31,202 nt of DNA from a virus. Where the stretch lies: IMG/VR virus record IMGVR_UViG_3300012988_000034, positions 1-31,202 of that record; one strand, written 5' to 3'. This document shows positions 1 to 8,481 of the stretch, piece by piece (within the stretch, counting starts at the first letter, position 1; every line of letters begins with the position of its first letter). Both the position numbers and the translations under genes were made by a program. The notes under the pieces are model-generated. The model was given only the letters and a program-made list of their open reading frames with translations, made no database searches and had not been told where the DNA came from.

Positions 1-1951
1 CCGTGGCAAACTGAATCGTTCCGCCTGAAGCGTAGATAGTTATTGACTCTCCAGGCATCTTGCAGCTCCTGAACGTCGTCATTGACGTACCGGACGCGCT
101 GGCCTGGACCGTGTCCCAGCATTTGAGGTCAACCGTCGCCGCCGGAGCTAATGTTCCCGTAACTCCACTGCTTACATAAACATTTGCCGGCGTGGCGCTG
201 TTGAACGTTCTTGCATTGATGACCTTCACGGAAGCGGCGTTGCCGGCAGTGTTCTTCACCAGATTATCCGGAGTCGCATAAACCAGCGGAGTATCCAGCA
301 TCACATCAGCATTCGTCACCGTGTTCGGCACGTTGACGATATACCCATTGCCGGCATTCACTCCCACGTTTGAATTGATATGCGGCCTTTTAAAGTTCAA
401 CCCTACAAGCAACTGTGACGTGTTGGCGAGGTTATAGGCTCCCTTGATGACCTCGAAATGGTCGTCTTCTGTCGTAATGCTTGTCCCGCCATCGAACAGA
501 TAGGCAAAGCCATTCTGGTTCGTCGTGCTGTGGAAGTGGATCGAATAAGGGGCCTGCGTTCCAGTTGTGCCGACAAAGACATTCTGGCCGGTATCGCTCG
601 ATTGACCGTCGAACCAGCAGTTATAGAAATCGAATTGCCCGGCGCCGCCTTCTACGCGTAGCGCATTCTGGGTTGCTCCCGTCGCCCCCGTTGGACGTAT
701 AGCCGTGATGTTGGTAAACGTGTTCCCCTGGGTGCATCCAATCGACCCGGAAACCCCGTCCTGAGTTGCTTTGAAGTGAACTGCCACACCCTTAAAACCA
801 TTCAGAATGATGTTATCGAAGCGCGACAACTCTACTCCGGCATTGGTAAGGTTCGAGCAATCCAAGAAAAACCCGTCTTGCGACGTATTCCCCGCCAAGG
901 CATTCGCGCTGAAGTCGTGGATCTTGACCGTGATCGCGTTGTTGTTAACCTGCGGATTGACAAAGAGCGGCTGAGCGTTGGTCCCAACCGATGTGACATT
1001 GGTGCTTAAGACGTTCGCCCCGCCAAGGTCAAGCCCCTGCCGGACGGTGATCTGTGTCGCAGTGAAGTTGTATGGGCCCAACCGCACCGTCACAGGCTTG
1101 GTATTCGATCCAGTATCGAAAGCGCCCATTGCCAGCGGCACATCCGGCGCCGTCCCATCCAGGATGCAGCCCGTCGATGGACAGGCGGCCAGGGCAAGCG
1201 CCCACGTCGTATAGCCGCAAGCGGCCGAAACCACAACGACAGCTTTGCCATTCTCGAATGTGTAACACTCACCGCCAGGGAATGAGGCCAGCCCATTCGC
1301 CGAAATAGTGCCGCTGAATACAGTGTTGGGGACCACACTGAATGTGGAAGCCCCCGAACTCCCGGAATGGCTCAGCGTGAGCGTGCTCGTCGGATTGCTG
1401 CCGGTTCCCAGCACGTCCTGGAGCGTCCACTGGTCCACCGCCGCGGCCGAGCCGTTCCAGTAGCTTCCCTGGACCCTGAGATTATTGCTGCTCTGGTTCG
1501 CCCCGGACGTCGCGGCCGTGGGTTGCTGCAATGTCACGTCACCACTGCTCAGGATGCTGGCAAAGACCGTGGCCGGCGTGGACCAGGTGATTCCATCTGT
1601 CGTGGTGATCGTAGATCCAGAAGCACAATTCACCCCGCCCGCGCTCTTGACCACAAACTTATAGGCCGCGGAGGTTAGCCAGATCCCGCCCGCCGAAGGG
1701 AACCCGCCCGAATTCAAGATGACCGGGTTAGCGTTCGGCGTGGTCCCCGCGGAATCGCTGTAGGTCACCAGAGGCGTGGTCGTGCCGGCCGCATAGGTAA
1801 ACACGCACCCGGCGCTGTTCGGACTGCCGTTGGTGTTCAGAAATTGCGGGTTAGAGGTCAGAAACGGCGCGACTGTGACCTGCGCCCGGAGAGGAAGACC
1901 CATTCCATACGTCAGGAATGCGAGTGCAATCAATTGAAATAGTTTTTTCAT
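1..1951 (-). CDS. Tailspike / receptor-binding protein with signal peptide (partial)
   Basis: The reading frame is open from the ATG at 1951 to the window edge, 650 codons without a stop, so the C-terminus is missing. Residues 1-23 form a textbook Sec signal peptide (MKKLFQLIALAF start, LRA before Gln24). Residues of about 25-95 (NPQFLNTNGSPNSAGCVFTY, then an LVTYSDSAGTT element) resemble the head-binding domain at the N-terminus of podoviral tailspikes. The rest is rich in Asn, Thr, Gly and Val in the way of a right-handed beta-helix, with segments such as VKIHDFSANAL and FDFYNCWFDG. By family, such proteins bind or cut surface polysaccharide. It is the last gene of the virion operon, the place of gene 9 in P22. 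A weak AAGAG lies before the start. The signal peptide is odd for a virion protein. Enzymatic activity cannot be judged from the sequence. Confidence 0.8.
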   Translation of the reverse strand, partial: MKKLFQLIALAFLTYGMGLPLRAQVTVAPFLTSNPQFLNTNGSPNSAGCVFTYAAGTTTPLVTYSDSAGTTPNANPVILNSGGFPSAGGIWLTSAAYKFVVKSAGGVNCASGSTITTTDGITWSTPATVFASILSSGDVTLQQPTAATSGANQSSNNLRVQGSYWNGSAAAVDQWTLQDVLGTGSNPTSTLTLSHSGSSGASTFSVVPNTVFSGTISANGLASFPGGECYTFENGKAVVVVSAACGYTTWALALAACPSTGCILDGTAPDVPLAMGAFDTGSNTKPVTVRLGPYNFTATQITVRQGLDLGGANVLSTNVTSVGTNAQPLFVNPQVNNNAITVKIHDFSANALAGNTSQDGFFLDCSNLTNAGVELSRFDNIILNGFKGVAVHFKATQDGVSGSIGCTQGNTFTNITAIRPTGATGATQNALRVEGGAGQFDFYNCWFDGQSSDTGQNVFVGTTGTQAPYSIHFHSTTNQNGFAYLFDGGTSITTEDDHFEVIKGAYNLANTSQLLVGLNFKRPHINSNVGVNAGNGYIVNVPNTVTNADVMLDTPLVYATPDNLVKNTAGNAASVKVINARTFNSATPANVYVSSGVTGTLAPAATVDLKCWDTVQASASGTSMTTFRSCKMPGESITIYASGGTIQFAT

Positions 1952-2014
1952 GTTCTCTTTTCTGATCAGCGTCATCAGTGGAAATCAGCGGCAAGAAGTT
2001 GGGTTGGGTTTGGT

Positions 2015-3565
2015 TTAGTAGGGAGGTTTCACGCCGCGCTGAATCAGCGACCGGCGCATCGCGTCCAGCATCGACATTGGCTCGCCCATAGTGGTCTGTA
2101 CCTGGTCGTCCCCCGGCACGGCATTCTGCTCCTGCAGCATGTCGCCGATCCGCTGCCGAATGCCTTTATCGATTCCCCGGATCTTGGTGGCTGCAAAGTC
2201 CACCGTGCTCATCCCCTGGGGATACTGCCGGATCGTCGCCGCGGCATTGCGCAGCGTGGCAATGCGGTAGGGATCGCCCTTGGCCGCCTGCAACTGCGCT
2301 GCTTCTTTGTTCAGCCCGTCGGCGATCAGGTTGTTTTCCGGAAACTGCGACGGCACGGACTTTGCCTGCTGCGCCGCCGCCTGGAATCCCTGGATCTCTT
2401 CCGGCTTCAGGCTGTCGTGGATCTTCCCGATCAGGTCCGCATGCGTGTCTTTGGGGCTCACCGGCAAGCCGCGTTTTTGTGCGATGTAGCGCAGTTCGTT
2501 GATGTTCTGCCGCGTGAGCTGCATCGATGCGGCGTCTTCCCCTGAAAGCCCCGGAGGAAACTGAATGTCCGCGCGCGGCGTCATCTGCGGCGTAGTGCCA
2601 GGCCTTACCGCCCGGATCGACGCCGAAGGCGCCGCCACGCCCGCATTCTTCATCGCCTGCGTTACCCCGGCGTCTTTGAGGACCTGCGCCGTCTTCGGCG
2701 GCTGTGCCGGCACAGCCGCGGGTGTTTCATCCGGCGCCGCGGCAAGCTGCCTCTCTGGGCCAATCAATCGCTTCGGCGTGGCCGTCTTGGCGTCAACGAT
2801 CTGGTCACCGGAGAGACGGTACGGCGCCGGAGTTGGCTCCGGCTCACCAGATACGGCGTTCGCTGCGCTCTCCGCTGCGGCCTGCGTTTCTTCCGCTGGA
2901 GTGAGTTTGCCGGCTACCTTGCCAACTTTAGCCATCCAGCGGAGCGCCGAGGCCGCTCGCGGAGAAAGAAAGCCAAGTAAATCAGGATCAACCGAACTAG
3001 TGATCGCTCCCGCCGCTTTGCCCGCAGTCCTGGCTACGAAGGGCAGGGCTTTCGGAGAATTGGCCCCAGCCAGGCCCGTCAGTACTCCTCCGACGTTGGA
3101 CGCCAGTTCCGCCTGGTCCGGCGTTGCTCCTGCCGCCTTTGCCAGCCCTCCCACAGCAGCGCCTCCGGCAACTCCAGTGCTAACGCCCAGTACGGTTGCC
3201 AGCGGGCGGGTTGCCAGTTGACCAGGCAGCGCCGCCAGCGCGATCGGCGCTGCCGCCTTGAATGCTTCATTGCCTGATTTGGCGTATTGCCCGGACTTCG
3301 CCGCAGCAATTGACGCTTCAGAATGGCTCGTAAACGCATCCGCCGGTTTCTGAATAAAGTCGATTGTCTTATCCAGGAAGTTGCGGTTTTTGTATCTCTC
3401 CACCGCCTGCTGCGGGCTGGTATCGTCTACATGCCCGTAGTGGTCCGTTATCCACTTCAGGTCAGGCAGTTTTTCACCGGATGGCGCGGCTGTTTTCGCA
3501 GGCTCGGCTACCGGCTTCCACGCCGATGCCGTTTCATCAACTGCGGTCCAACCTTGAGTGGCCAT
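2015..3565 (-). CDS. Putative ejection (DNA-transfer) protein, gp16 position
   Basis: This 516-residue protein is encoded between the gp20-like gene and the tailspike, where P22 has gene 16, and it is close to gp16 in length (about 609). Residues 103-145 and 155-190 are Ala/Gly-rich and weakly hydrophobic, as expected of a protein that leaves the virion and enters the envelope. Residues 225-330 are a Pro/Ala-rich linker. Residues 348-386 (LTRQNINELRYIAQKRGL followed by THADLIGKIHDS) look like a SAP/HeH-type helix-extended-helix fold. The start codon follows the stop of the upstream gene directly (TAAATG), so translation is probably coupled. The ejection role is inferred from position, size and composition. 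No lytic-enzyme motif is visible. Confidence 0.6.
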   Translation of the reverse strand: MATQGWTAVDETASAWKPVAEPAKTAAPSGEKLPDLKWITDHYGHVDDTSPQQAVERYKNRNFLDKTIDFIQKPADAFTSHSEASIAAAKSGQYAKSGNEAFKAAAPIALAALPGQLATRPLATVLGVSTGVAGGAAVGGLAKAAGATPDQAELASNVGGVLTGLAGANSPKALPFVARTAGKAAGAITSSVDPDLLGFLSPRAASALRWMAKVGKVAGKLTPAEETQAAAESAANAVSGEPEPTPAPYRLSGDQIVDAKTATPKRLIGPERQLAAAPDETPAAVPAQPPKTAQVLKDAGVTQAMKNAGVAAPSASIRAVRPGTTPQMTPRADIQFPPGLSGEDAASMQLTRQNINELRYIAQKRGLPVSPKDTHADLIGKIHDSLKPEEIQGFQAAAQQAKSVPSQFPENNLIADGLNKEAAQLQAAKGDPYRIATLRNAAATIRQYPQGMSTVDFAATKIRGIDKGIRQRIGDMLQEQNAVPGDDQVQTTMGEPMSMLDAMRRSLIQRGVKPPY

Positions 3566-5110
3566 TTACTTTTCCAGTGTCCAGCCTGGCGGCAGTGCCG
3601 TTCCCGCTGGGGCTTCGTGTAGTTTGCCTTGCTGGTCGCGCGCGCGGATCATTCCTTCCGGCTGGCTTCCGGCGCTGGTCATCGACTTGCCTTCTTTCCC
3701 CAGCTGCTCCTGCTTCTGGCGAAGCGAGAGCTTGCTCTGCGCCAGTGCCTGATAACTGTTCAAGACCTTCATGGTGGTTTCGAAATTTGCGTTATCGGGC
3801 AAGCTGGCGTCGTTCTTCTTCAACTCGGCATCGGTAATGTGGCTGCCGGCAATCATCTTCTGAACTTCGTTTTCGTAAACGTGCTTGATGGCATTGAAGT
3901 TCGTCAGATCGGCATCGCCGAATTCCGTGGCCAGCGTGTTCTTCAGGCTGTTGAGTGTGCGCGTGTCGCCGTTGTTGAGGGCTTGCGCGGCTTTTTTAAG
4001 CAGATCGGCATGCTGAATCGCGGTCTGGAACGCCAACGCTTCCTCGCCGCCCTTGCCGCCAGGCGCCATCGTCTTCGCGGTCTGTACCTGAGTAATCGCC
4101 TCGCCAGAGAATTGTGGAACGGTATACCGCCCCGGCTCTCTCAGTTTGGCATCGTTGATTTCATTCGAATCCATGTACACGGTCTGCTTGGTCTGATTGT
4201 CATAGACCGGGAATTGGCGGATCTTGCCCATGCCCTCCATGCGGATGTTGGCGGAGGCGACCGGCACAAGAAGTTTTTGCTTCTCATAAGCCTTCAAGAA
4301 GTTCTGATTTTCCGGAGAGATGGGCGTTTTAGCAGCCAGCTTTTGTTGAAGGTAGCGATATTTCGCATCCGCCATAGGCTGAGTCATGCCGCCCTGTTTC
4401 AGCATGTCCGCTTCCGCCTGTTTGATCTGACCTTCAGCAACCACGCCAGGCAGCGCGGCCTCCGCCTTCTTTTGGTTTGCTGTGGCCTCTCCCGCGCGCG
4501 CATTTGCCTCTGCCGTCTGTGCCCCTTCCTTCGCTTTAGTGAGCTGTTGAGTTTCGCTCATCAAGCCGGTGTTAAGCAGTTTCAATTGCTCCCGCAGTTC
4601 TTGCGGCGGTAGTGATGTGAGCTGCTGTACAGCTTGAGCGTGCTGCGGATCGAGGAATCCTTGTTTTGTTAAATCGGCTGCGGTTTGGGTAACATGTGCG
4701 ACCAATTGCTCATCAGGCACTCCCATTGCAGCATTGATCGCGCCGCGTATCTGATCGTTCTTTTTGAGTTGTGTGTCTACATTCTTACTCCCGGTTTCGG
4801 CGTCGTCTTTTGCCATCGTGGAGTACTTTTGCTGTATGTCTAACTTGTGAAGTTGGAGCGCCTGGATCTTGTCAGGCATGATTCCCGCCTGCGGCGCATC
4901 GGCAATAACCTTATCCAGGTCGCCGTTGTGCTTCATGTAAAGGCTCTGAAGCGCTTGGCGCTGTTTTAGTTCCATCTGCTGCTGCTGCAGATTGACGTTC
5001 TGGAGCTGTTGCTGCTGCAGCATGCCTTTCATGGCCAGCAGGCGTTGAAAGCCTTCGCCGGGATCGGCGGGCGGATTGACGTGCAATGCAGGAAGAGGAA
5101 TACTGGCCAT
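3566..5110 (-). CDS. Putative ejection (DNA-transfer) protein, gp20 position
   Basis: This 514-residue, Gln/Ala/Lys-rich protein is largely helical. Residues 31-60 are strikingly Gln-rich (LQQQQLQNVNLQQQQMELKQ), and 170-225 form a second long helix rich in Ala, Glu and Lys. P22 gp20 is 471 residues, helical, and sits between gp7 and gp16 as this gene does. In that family the protein is ejected with the DNA and helps form a conduit through the cell envelope. The start has a good Shine-Dalgarno (AGGGAG, about 9 nt upstream) and the next gene begins at its stop. The call rests on synteny and composition and not on a recognisable motif. A long open frame on the opposite strand (3629-4612) is a coding shadow. 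Confidence 0.6.
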   Translation of the reverse strand: MASIPLPALHVNPPADPGEGFQRLLAMKGMLQQQQLQNVNLQQQQMELKQRQALQSLYMKHNGDLDKVIADAPQAGIMPDKIQALQLHKLDIQQKYSTMAKDDAETGSKNVDTQLKKNDQIRGAINAAMGVPDEQLVAHVTQTAADLTKQGFLDPQHAQAVQQLTSLPPQELREQLKLLNTGLMSETQQLTKAKEGAQTAEANARAGEATANQKKAEAALPGVVAEGQIKQAEADMLKQGGMTQPMADAKYRYLQQKLAAKTPISPENQNFLKAYEKQKLLVPVASANIRMEGMGKIRQFPVYDNQTKQTVYMDSNEINDAKLREPGRYTVPQFSGEAITQVQTAKTMAPGGKGGEEALAFQTAIQHADLLKKAAQALNNGDTRTLNSLKNTLATEFGDADLTNFNAIKHVYENEVQKMIAGSHITDAELKKNDASLPDNANFETTMKVLNSYQALAQSKLSLRQKQEQLGKEGKSMTSAGSQPEGMIRARDQQGKLHEAPAGTALPPGWTLEK

Positions 5111-5113
5111 CGT

Positions 5114-6379
5114 TTAAACTCCCTGTCCGCCGGCGCCCGCCGTGCTGCCGCCTTTGTTCAACATCGCCAGAATCGCTGCCAGGTTCGACAGCCCGGAGAT
5201 CCCGCCATTGATTGCATTCGCGCTGCCGACATAACCTGACCCTCGCGCCGCGCCGGCGTTTTGCAGGTCCTGCCCGATCTGCGCTCCAGACGTCAGGAGG
5301 ATGTTGGAATTGTTCCCCGCGGTGCTCAGCCCTGCATTGCTCAGCTGCCCGGCTGAGGTCTGCCCCAGGCCTGAGAGCGTGGCAAAGCGGTTGAACAGCG
5401 TGTTCTGGTCCTGGTTGAAGGCATTGTACCGCGTGGTGTAATCGTTGAGCGCCCGGTTGTAGACGTTACCGAACTCGCTCGAGGCCGAATTCTGCGCATA
5501 GTCGCTGAGCCCCTTGGCGGTATCGCCGGAGAGCAGCTTGCCCCGCGCCGCGGCCGAGTTCTGCAGGGCCTGCAGCCCTTGGTTGATCCGGAACTGGTAT
5601 CCGGGATCGTTGATCTCGGTCACGCCCGTTGGGGCCTGCCACTTCTCGCCAAAGTTGGTAGCGAGCGAGCCAAAACCGCCGCCCGGAACAGGCGCCGTGG
5701 GGTTGCTGGGATCGCCGCCGCCATCCAGCCTCGGGACCATGCCCGGCGAGCCATCGGCCGTGACGGCGCCGCCCGTGCTGGCCTGCACCGCTCCATTGCC
5801 GGCGTCAAAGCTGTGAGCATCGGGATTCTGGAAAGGCACTGAGGCCATGCCGTTCCGCGGCACAAAGCCTGAAGACGCGCTGAATCCTCCGCCCCCGCCA
5901 CCGGCCGTTCCATCCTGGAGCGGCTGCGGAGTCCCGCCGCGGACGTTCGGCGGCAGCGTGCCAAGATTGGGATCGCTGGCCATCGGGTTCGATCCGCCTG
6001 GCAGCGTCGGCATGAAGTTGAAGCGGTTGAACGTTCCGCCGCCTCCGGCAAATATCGGGCTCGAGGTTGCCGGCGCGTTCGGATTAACCACTCCCCCAGG
6101 CAATCCCGTCTGCGGAGAGAGTCCCATCAGGAAACCCAGCCGATTGAGCGATGCCGTCCCCGTGTTGTAATACGGGGCCATCAGGTTCAGCGAATTGCCA
6201 TACTGGAGCTTGTTGAAGTCCAGCGCGGCTTGCGCGTCCTGATGTTGCAGGTTGGCCGCGTTGTTGGCGGCGTCTACCTGCGCGTTAGCGGCGCTCTTGG
6301 CCGCGCTCGATCCGATGGCGGCGGAGGCAACTCCTCCCACCGCGGAACCGATCAGCGCTAATGGAATGGCTGCGGGCAT
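5114..6379 (-). CDS. Putative ejection (DNA-transfer) protein, gp7 position
   Basis: The protein has 421 residues against about 229 in P22 gp7. The N-terminus (IGSAVGGVASAAIGSSAAKS) is a Gly/Ala-rich amphipathic segment of the kind found at the start of podoviral gp7-like and internal virion proteins. It is followed by an Ala/Asn/Gln helix (AANAQVDAANNAANLQHQ). Residues of about 100-230 are low-complexity Gly/Pro/Asn. The C-terminal part (QGLQALQNSAAARGKLLSG, then YNRALNDYTTRYNAFNQDQ) matches a pattern I associate with phage DNA-transfer proteins of this type. A strong Shine-Dalgarno (GGAGG, 8 nt upstream) supports the start. Immediately upstream lies the plus-strand HNH gene, which separates it from the gp14-like gene. 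Confidence 0.65.
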   Translation of the reverse strand: MPAAIPLALIGSAVGGVASAAIGSSAAKSAANAQVDAANNAANLQHQDAQAALDFNKLQYGNSLNLMAPYYNTGTASLNRLGFLMGLSPQTGLPGGVVNPNAPATSSPIFAGGGGTFNRFNFMPTLPGGSNPMASDPNLGTLPPNVRGGTPQPLQDGTAGGGGGGFSASSGFVPRNGMASVPFQNPDAHSFDAGNGAVQASTGGAVTADGSPGMVPRLDGGGDPSNPTAPVPGGGFGSLATNFGEKWQAPTGVTEINDPGYQFRINQGLQALQNSAAARGKLLSGDTAKGLSDYAQNSASSEFGNVYNRALNDYTTRYNAFNQDQNTLFNRFATLSGLGQTSAGQLSNAGLSTAGNNSNILLTSGAQIGQDLQNAGAARGSGYVGSANAINGGISGLSNLAAILAMLNKGGSTAGAGGQGV

Positions 6380-6402
6380 CTATGCGGCCTCCGGCTTTAT
6401 AG

Positions 6403-6408
6403 TAAAAT
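6403..6408 (+). promoter_or_regulatory. -10-like hexamer for a leaderless HNH transcript
   Basis: TAAAAT (5 of 6 matches to TATAAT) ends 7 nt before the ATG of the plus-strand endonuclease gene, and TATAGT overlaps it at 6398-6403. Transcription from either would begin at or next to the start codon. No Shine-Dalgarno and no good -35 box are visible. The same arrangement recurs at the other plus-strand gene (10558-10563). Confidence 0.4.
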
Positions 6409-6415
6409 TCTTCAT

Positions 6416-6907
6416 ATGGAAACATGGAAGCCAATTCCCGGCTATGAAGCTGACTATGAAATTTCTAGCTTGGGTACAGTTAAAAGGCTGACCGGAAACT
6501 TCAGAGGCAGGATGCTGCATCCAGAAATTACTCGCCATGGCTATCAGAGGGTAGTGCTCAGCAGCAACGCGATTAGCCGTAAGTTTATGGTCCACCGATT
6601 GGTGATGCTTGCTTTTTGTGGAGGCGGCGGCAATCTCGACGTAAACCACAAGAATGGCAACAAGGCCGACAATAGTATTGACAATCTCGAATATCTTACG
6701 AAAGAAGAAAATCATCGCCACGCTTCCGCGATAGGACTCAAGGCGCGTGGATCGCGCCATGGAAATGTCAAACTCACCGCAGGGCAAGTGCTGGAAATTA
6801 GGCGTTCCGTAAGTAGTGATACAGTGCTGTCCATTCATTATGGTGTTAGCCGAGCCACTATTTGGCAGGTGAGGAATAATCGCTCTCGCTACTGGGCATG
6901 GGTTTAG
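6416..6907 (+). CDS. Free-standing NUMOD4/HNH homing endonuclease
   Basis: The 163-residue protein has the full architecture of an HNH homing endonuclease. An N-terminal NUMOD4 motif (WKPIPGYEADYEISSLG, residues 4-20) is followed by an HNH_3-type nuclease core at about 58-100 (VHRLVMLAF, DVNHKNGNKADNSIDNLEYL, with His60, Asn77-His78 and Asn90). A C-terminal helix-turn-helix (KLTAGQVLEIRR, then YGVSRATIWQVRN, 119-155) probably binds DNA. Such enzymes cut phage lineages that lack the element and so spread it. It is one of only two supported genes on the plus strand. It sits between the gp14-like and gp7-like genes and overlaps the 3' end of the former by 50 bp. There is no intron boundary to see, so it appears free-standing. 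No Shine-Dalgarno is present; a -10-like box suggests a leaderless mRNA. Confidence 0.92.
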   Translation: METWKPIPGYEADYEISSLGTVKRLTGNFRGRMLHPEITRHGYQRVVLSSNAISRKFMVHRLVMLAFCGGGGNLDVNHKNGNKADNSIDNLEYLTKEENHRHASAIGLKARGSRHGNVKLTAGQVLEIRRSVSSDTVLSIHYGVSRATIWQVRNNRSRYWAWV

Positions 6908-7352
6908 ATATTCCCAATAGAATTACGTCAATTAGGCGGCCGTTCTTCATGTAGCTCTGTGGGTTCAACCCGTATTGCTTCATGCCCGCCCAGCGCGCAA
7001 AGATCGATGCCTGGCGGTTGTATTCAGGCACGTCGGTCACCAGGCGCATGGCCGGCATGTTCTTCCACACCCACTCGATTCCCTGCCGCGCCGCTTCTTT
7101 CGCCTTCTTGCCCCAGGCCAGCGGCAGCAGGCAGGTATGCACCTTCCAGCAGATCGCATTTTCCGGGACCAGCATGAACAGCCCCAGCAGTCCGGGCCCG
7201 TCTTTCACCAGCACATACCAGATGGCATCGCTCTCGGCCGGCTTCCATTCTTCCGCCGGGCAGGAGAAGTCGTCCGCCGCATGCTGCCAGATCGCCGGAT
7301 GGATGACGATCTGGCGCACCAGCCGGTAATCCTGGGTCCGCTCGAAGATCAT
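6858..7352 (-). CDS. GNAT-like protein in the P22 gp14 (DUF2824) position
   Basis: This 164-residue protein resembles a small GNAT-fold protein. Residues 44-60 (DAIWYVLVKDGPGLLGLFML) look like the central strands and 70-110 (VHTCLLPLAWGKKAKEAARQ, then VWKNMPAMRLVTDVPEYNRQ) like the acyl-CoA-side helix and strand. P22 gp14 (about 152 residues, DUF2824) lies at the same point of the P22 order and is described as a head-assembly protein, so this is the likely equivalent. Whether it acetylates anything is unknown. It starts in an ATGA overlap with the Cys-rich gene upstream. Its last residues, after ...IDVILLGI, are encoded inside the convergent HNH gene, so the insertion has probably replaced or extended the original C-terminus. 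Confidence 0.6.
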   Translation of the reverse strand: MIFERTQDYRLVRQIVIHPAIWQHAADDFSCPAEEWKPAESDAIWYVLVKDGPGLLGLFMLVPENAICWKVHTCLLPLAWGKKAKEAARQGIEWVWKNMPAMRLVTDVPEYNRQASIFARWAGMKQYGLNPQSYMKNGRLIDVILLGISKPMPSSESDYSSPAK

Positions 7353-7762
7353 TGGTGTTCGACTTTGCTGCCGCGCAACCGCTCGGCATGTGCGATCGAC
7401 TGTTGAGCCGCTTCATGCTGTGCCGCAATGCGTTGATGGTTCGCGTCGATGAAGGCCTGCAACTCGTCAGTCGATCGGAGCCGTGGCCCGGCTTCTTCGT
7501 GCGCTACCAGGTGAAACGTGTTCCAGGAGCGCGTGTCCGCATCCTTGATAAAACCAGGACGCATCACGGGAAACTGTCCGCCATGCGGGTGCGGCTCTAA
7601 CGCTGTTCTGTGGCACTGCTCGCAACCCTTTTCAGCGTCTTCCTTATCACCGCATCCAGGACACGGCTTCCACTCTCCATGCAGACCGCAACAGGAGATG
7701 CAGACAGAGACAATGCCGTCCGCGATCTGCAACACTTCAACGACTTGGGTTGAATGCGCCAT
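7349..7762 (-). CDS. Cys-rich putative zinc-ribbon protein
   Basis: The protein has 137 residues. Its N-terminal half carries closely spaced Cys pairs (CISCCGLHGEWKPCPGCG, then GCEQCH at about residues 46-51), which probably bind one or two zinc ions. The C-terminal half is a charged helix (DELQAFIDANHQRIAAQHEA). I do not recognise a family. It lies between the gp26-position protein (TAATG overlap at its start) and the gp14-like gene (ATGA overlap at its end), so it is co-translated with virion genes. It has no direct counterpart in P22. Confidence 0.75.
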   Translation of the reverse strand: MAHSTQVVEVLQIADGIVSVCISCCGLHGEWKPCPGCGDKEDAEKGCEQCHRTALEPHPHGGQFPVMRPGFIKDADTRSWNTFHLVAHEEAGPRLRSTDELQAFIDANHQRIAAQHEAAQQSIAHAERLRGSKVEHQ

Positions 7763-8481
7763 TACTGCACATACCCACGGCCGCCCGCGGAGCCTTTCGT
7801 CCCGCCTGTGTTGCCGCCGCCCGTTCCTGCCACGCCTGCAGAGGTCGTAAGTGTGCCGAAGTTGATCGATCCTTCCGCCGAGGTTTGACTCTGCGGCGTC
7901 GTGCTGGCCGAATACGAAACCGCGCCGCCGGCGAACGTGGGGTCCGGAGCGGTGATATATGACTTCTGGAACACTCCGGGATCGACGGAACCCGAATTGT
8001 AGGCAACGCCGCCTGGCGCAAATTGATTTGTGCTCGACGCAATCACAACGGCATGGCTTACGCCGTCATTGGAAAGCGTCGTGCTCGATGTCGGCGTATT
8101 GCTTACGTTGACCGGAGTGCCACGGAAGCTGTTTTGTAGGCGATTGTTCGTATCAAGCGCCTGAAATCCTCTCTTGCCGCCGCTAAGCGGGCTGCCGGTC
8201 CCGTCGGCGATGTTGTCCGTGTTTTTGTTCGCATAGGCTCTAGCAAAATCGACGCCCGGCGCAAGAATTGTTCCCGCTGCGTCCACATTTTGCAGCGTCG
8301 TGCCAATCTGCTCCTGACGTCCGGAAACTTTGGTAGTCGCCTGCACCTGCCCTTGGACGTTCAGCGCCGGCCCGGTCTTCTGCTCCAGGTCCCGCAGCCA
8401 CAGCATGAAGTCCCGCGTGGGATTGCCTTTGGCGTCCACGATGGGGCCGCGCAACTGCCGGAGTGGGAGAGGATTCGACAT
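7762..8481 (-). CDS. Putative virion protein in the gp26 (tail-needle) position
   Basis: The 239-residue product starts PLPLRQLRGPIVDAKGNPTR, followed by a short helix (FMLWLRDLEQKTG). This kind of N-terminus occurs in small structural proteins of podoviruses. The rest is beta-prone and rich in Ser, Thr, Gly and Asn, ending in a Gly-rich tail. It lies directly after the gp10-like gene, as gene 26 does in P22 (gp26 has 233 residues), but I see no trimeric coiled coil of the needle type, so equivalence is by position only. The ATG is the first possible start after an in-frame TGA and has no Shine-Dalgarno. The sequence upstream is the unexplained 547-nt stretch. Confidence 0.6.
   Translation of the reverse strand: MSNPLPLRQLRGPIVDAKGNPTRDFMLWLRDLEQKTGPALNVQGQVQATTKVSGRQEQIGTTLQNVDAAGTILAPGVDFARAYANKNTDNIADGTGSPLSGGKRGFQALDTNNRLQNSFRGTPVNVSNTPTSSTTLSNDGVSHAVVIASSTNQFAPGGVAYNSGSVDPGVFQKSYITAPDPTFAGGAVSYSASTTPQSQTSAEGSINFGTLTTSAGVAGTGGGNTGGTKGSAGGRGYVQ

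Noticed and set aside
3629-4612. Long open frame on the plus strand (327 codons)
   Set aside because: It lies wholly inside the gp20-like gene and has the Leu/Arg-rich composition of a coding shadow. The same holds for 14898-15833 and 2565-3221.
6380-6838. 152-codon minus-strand frame opposite the HNH gene
   Set aside because: It is the antisense shadow of a gene with a clear domain structure.
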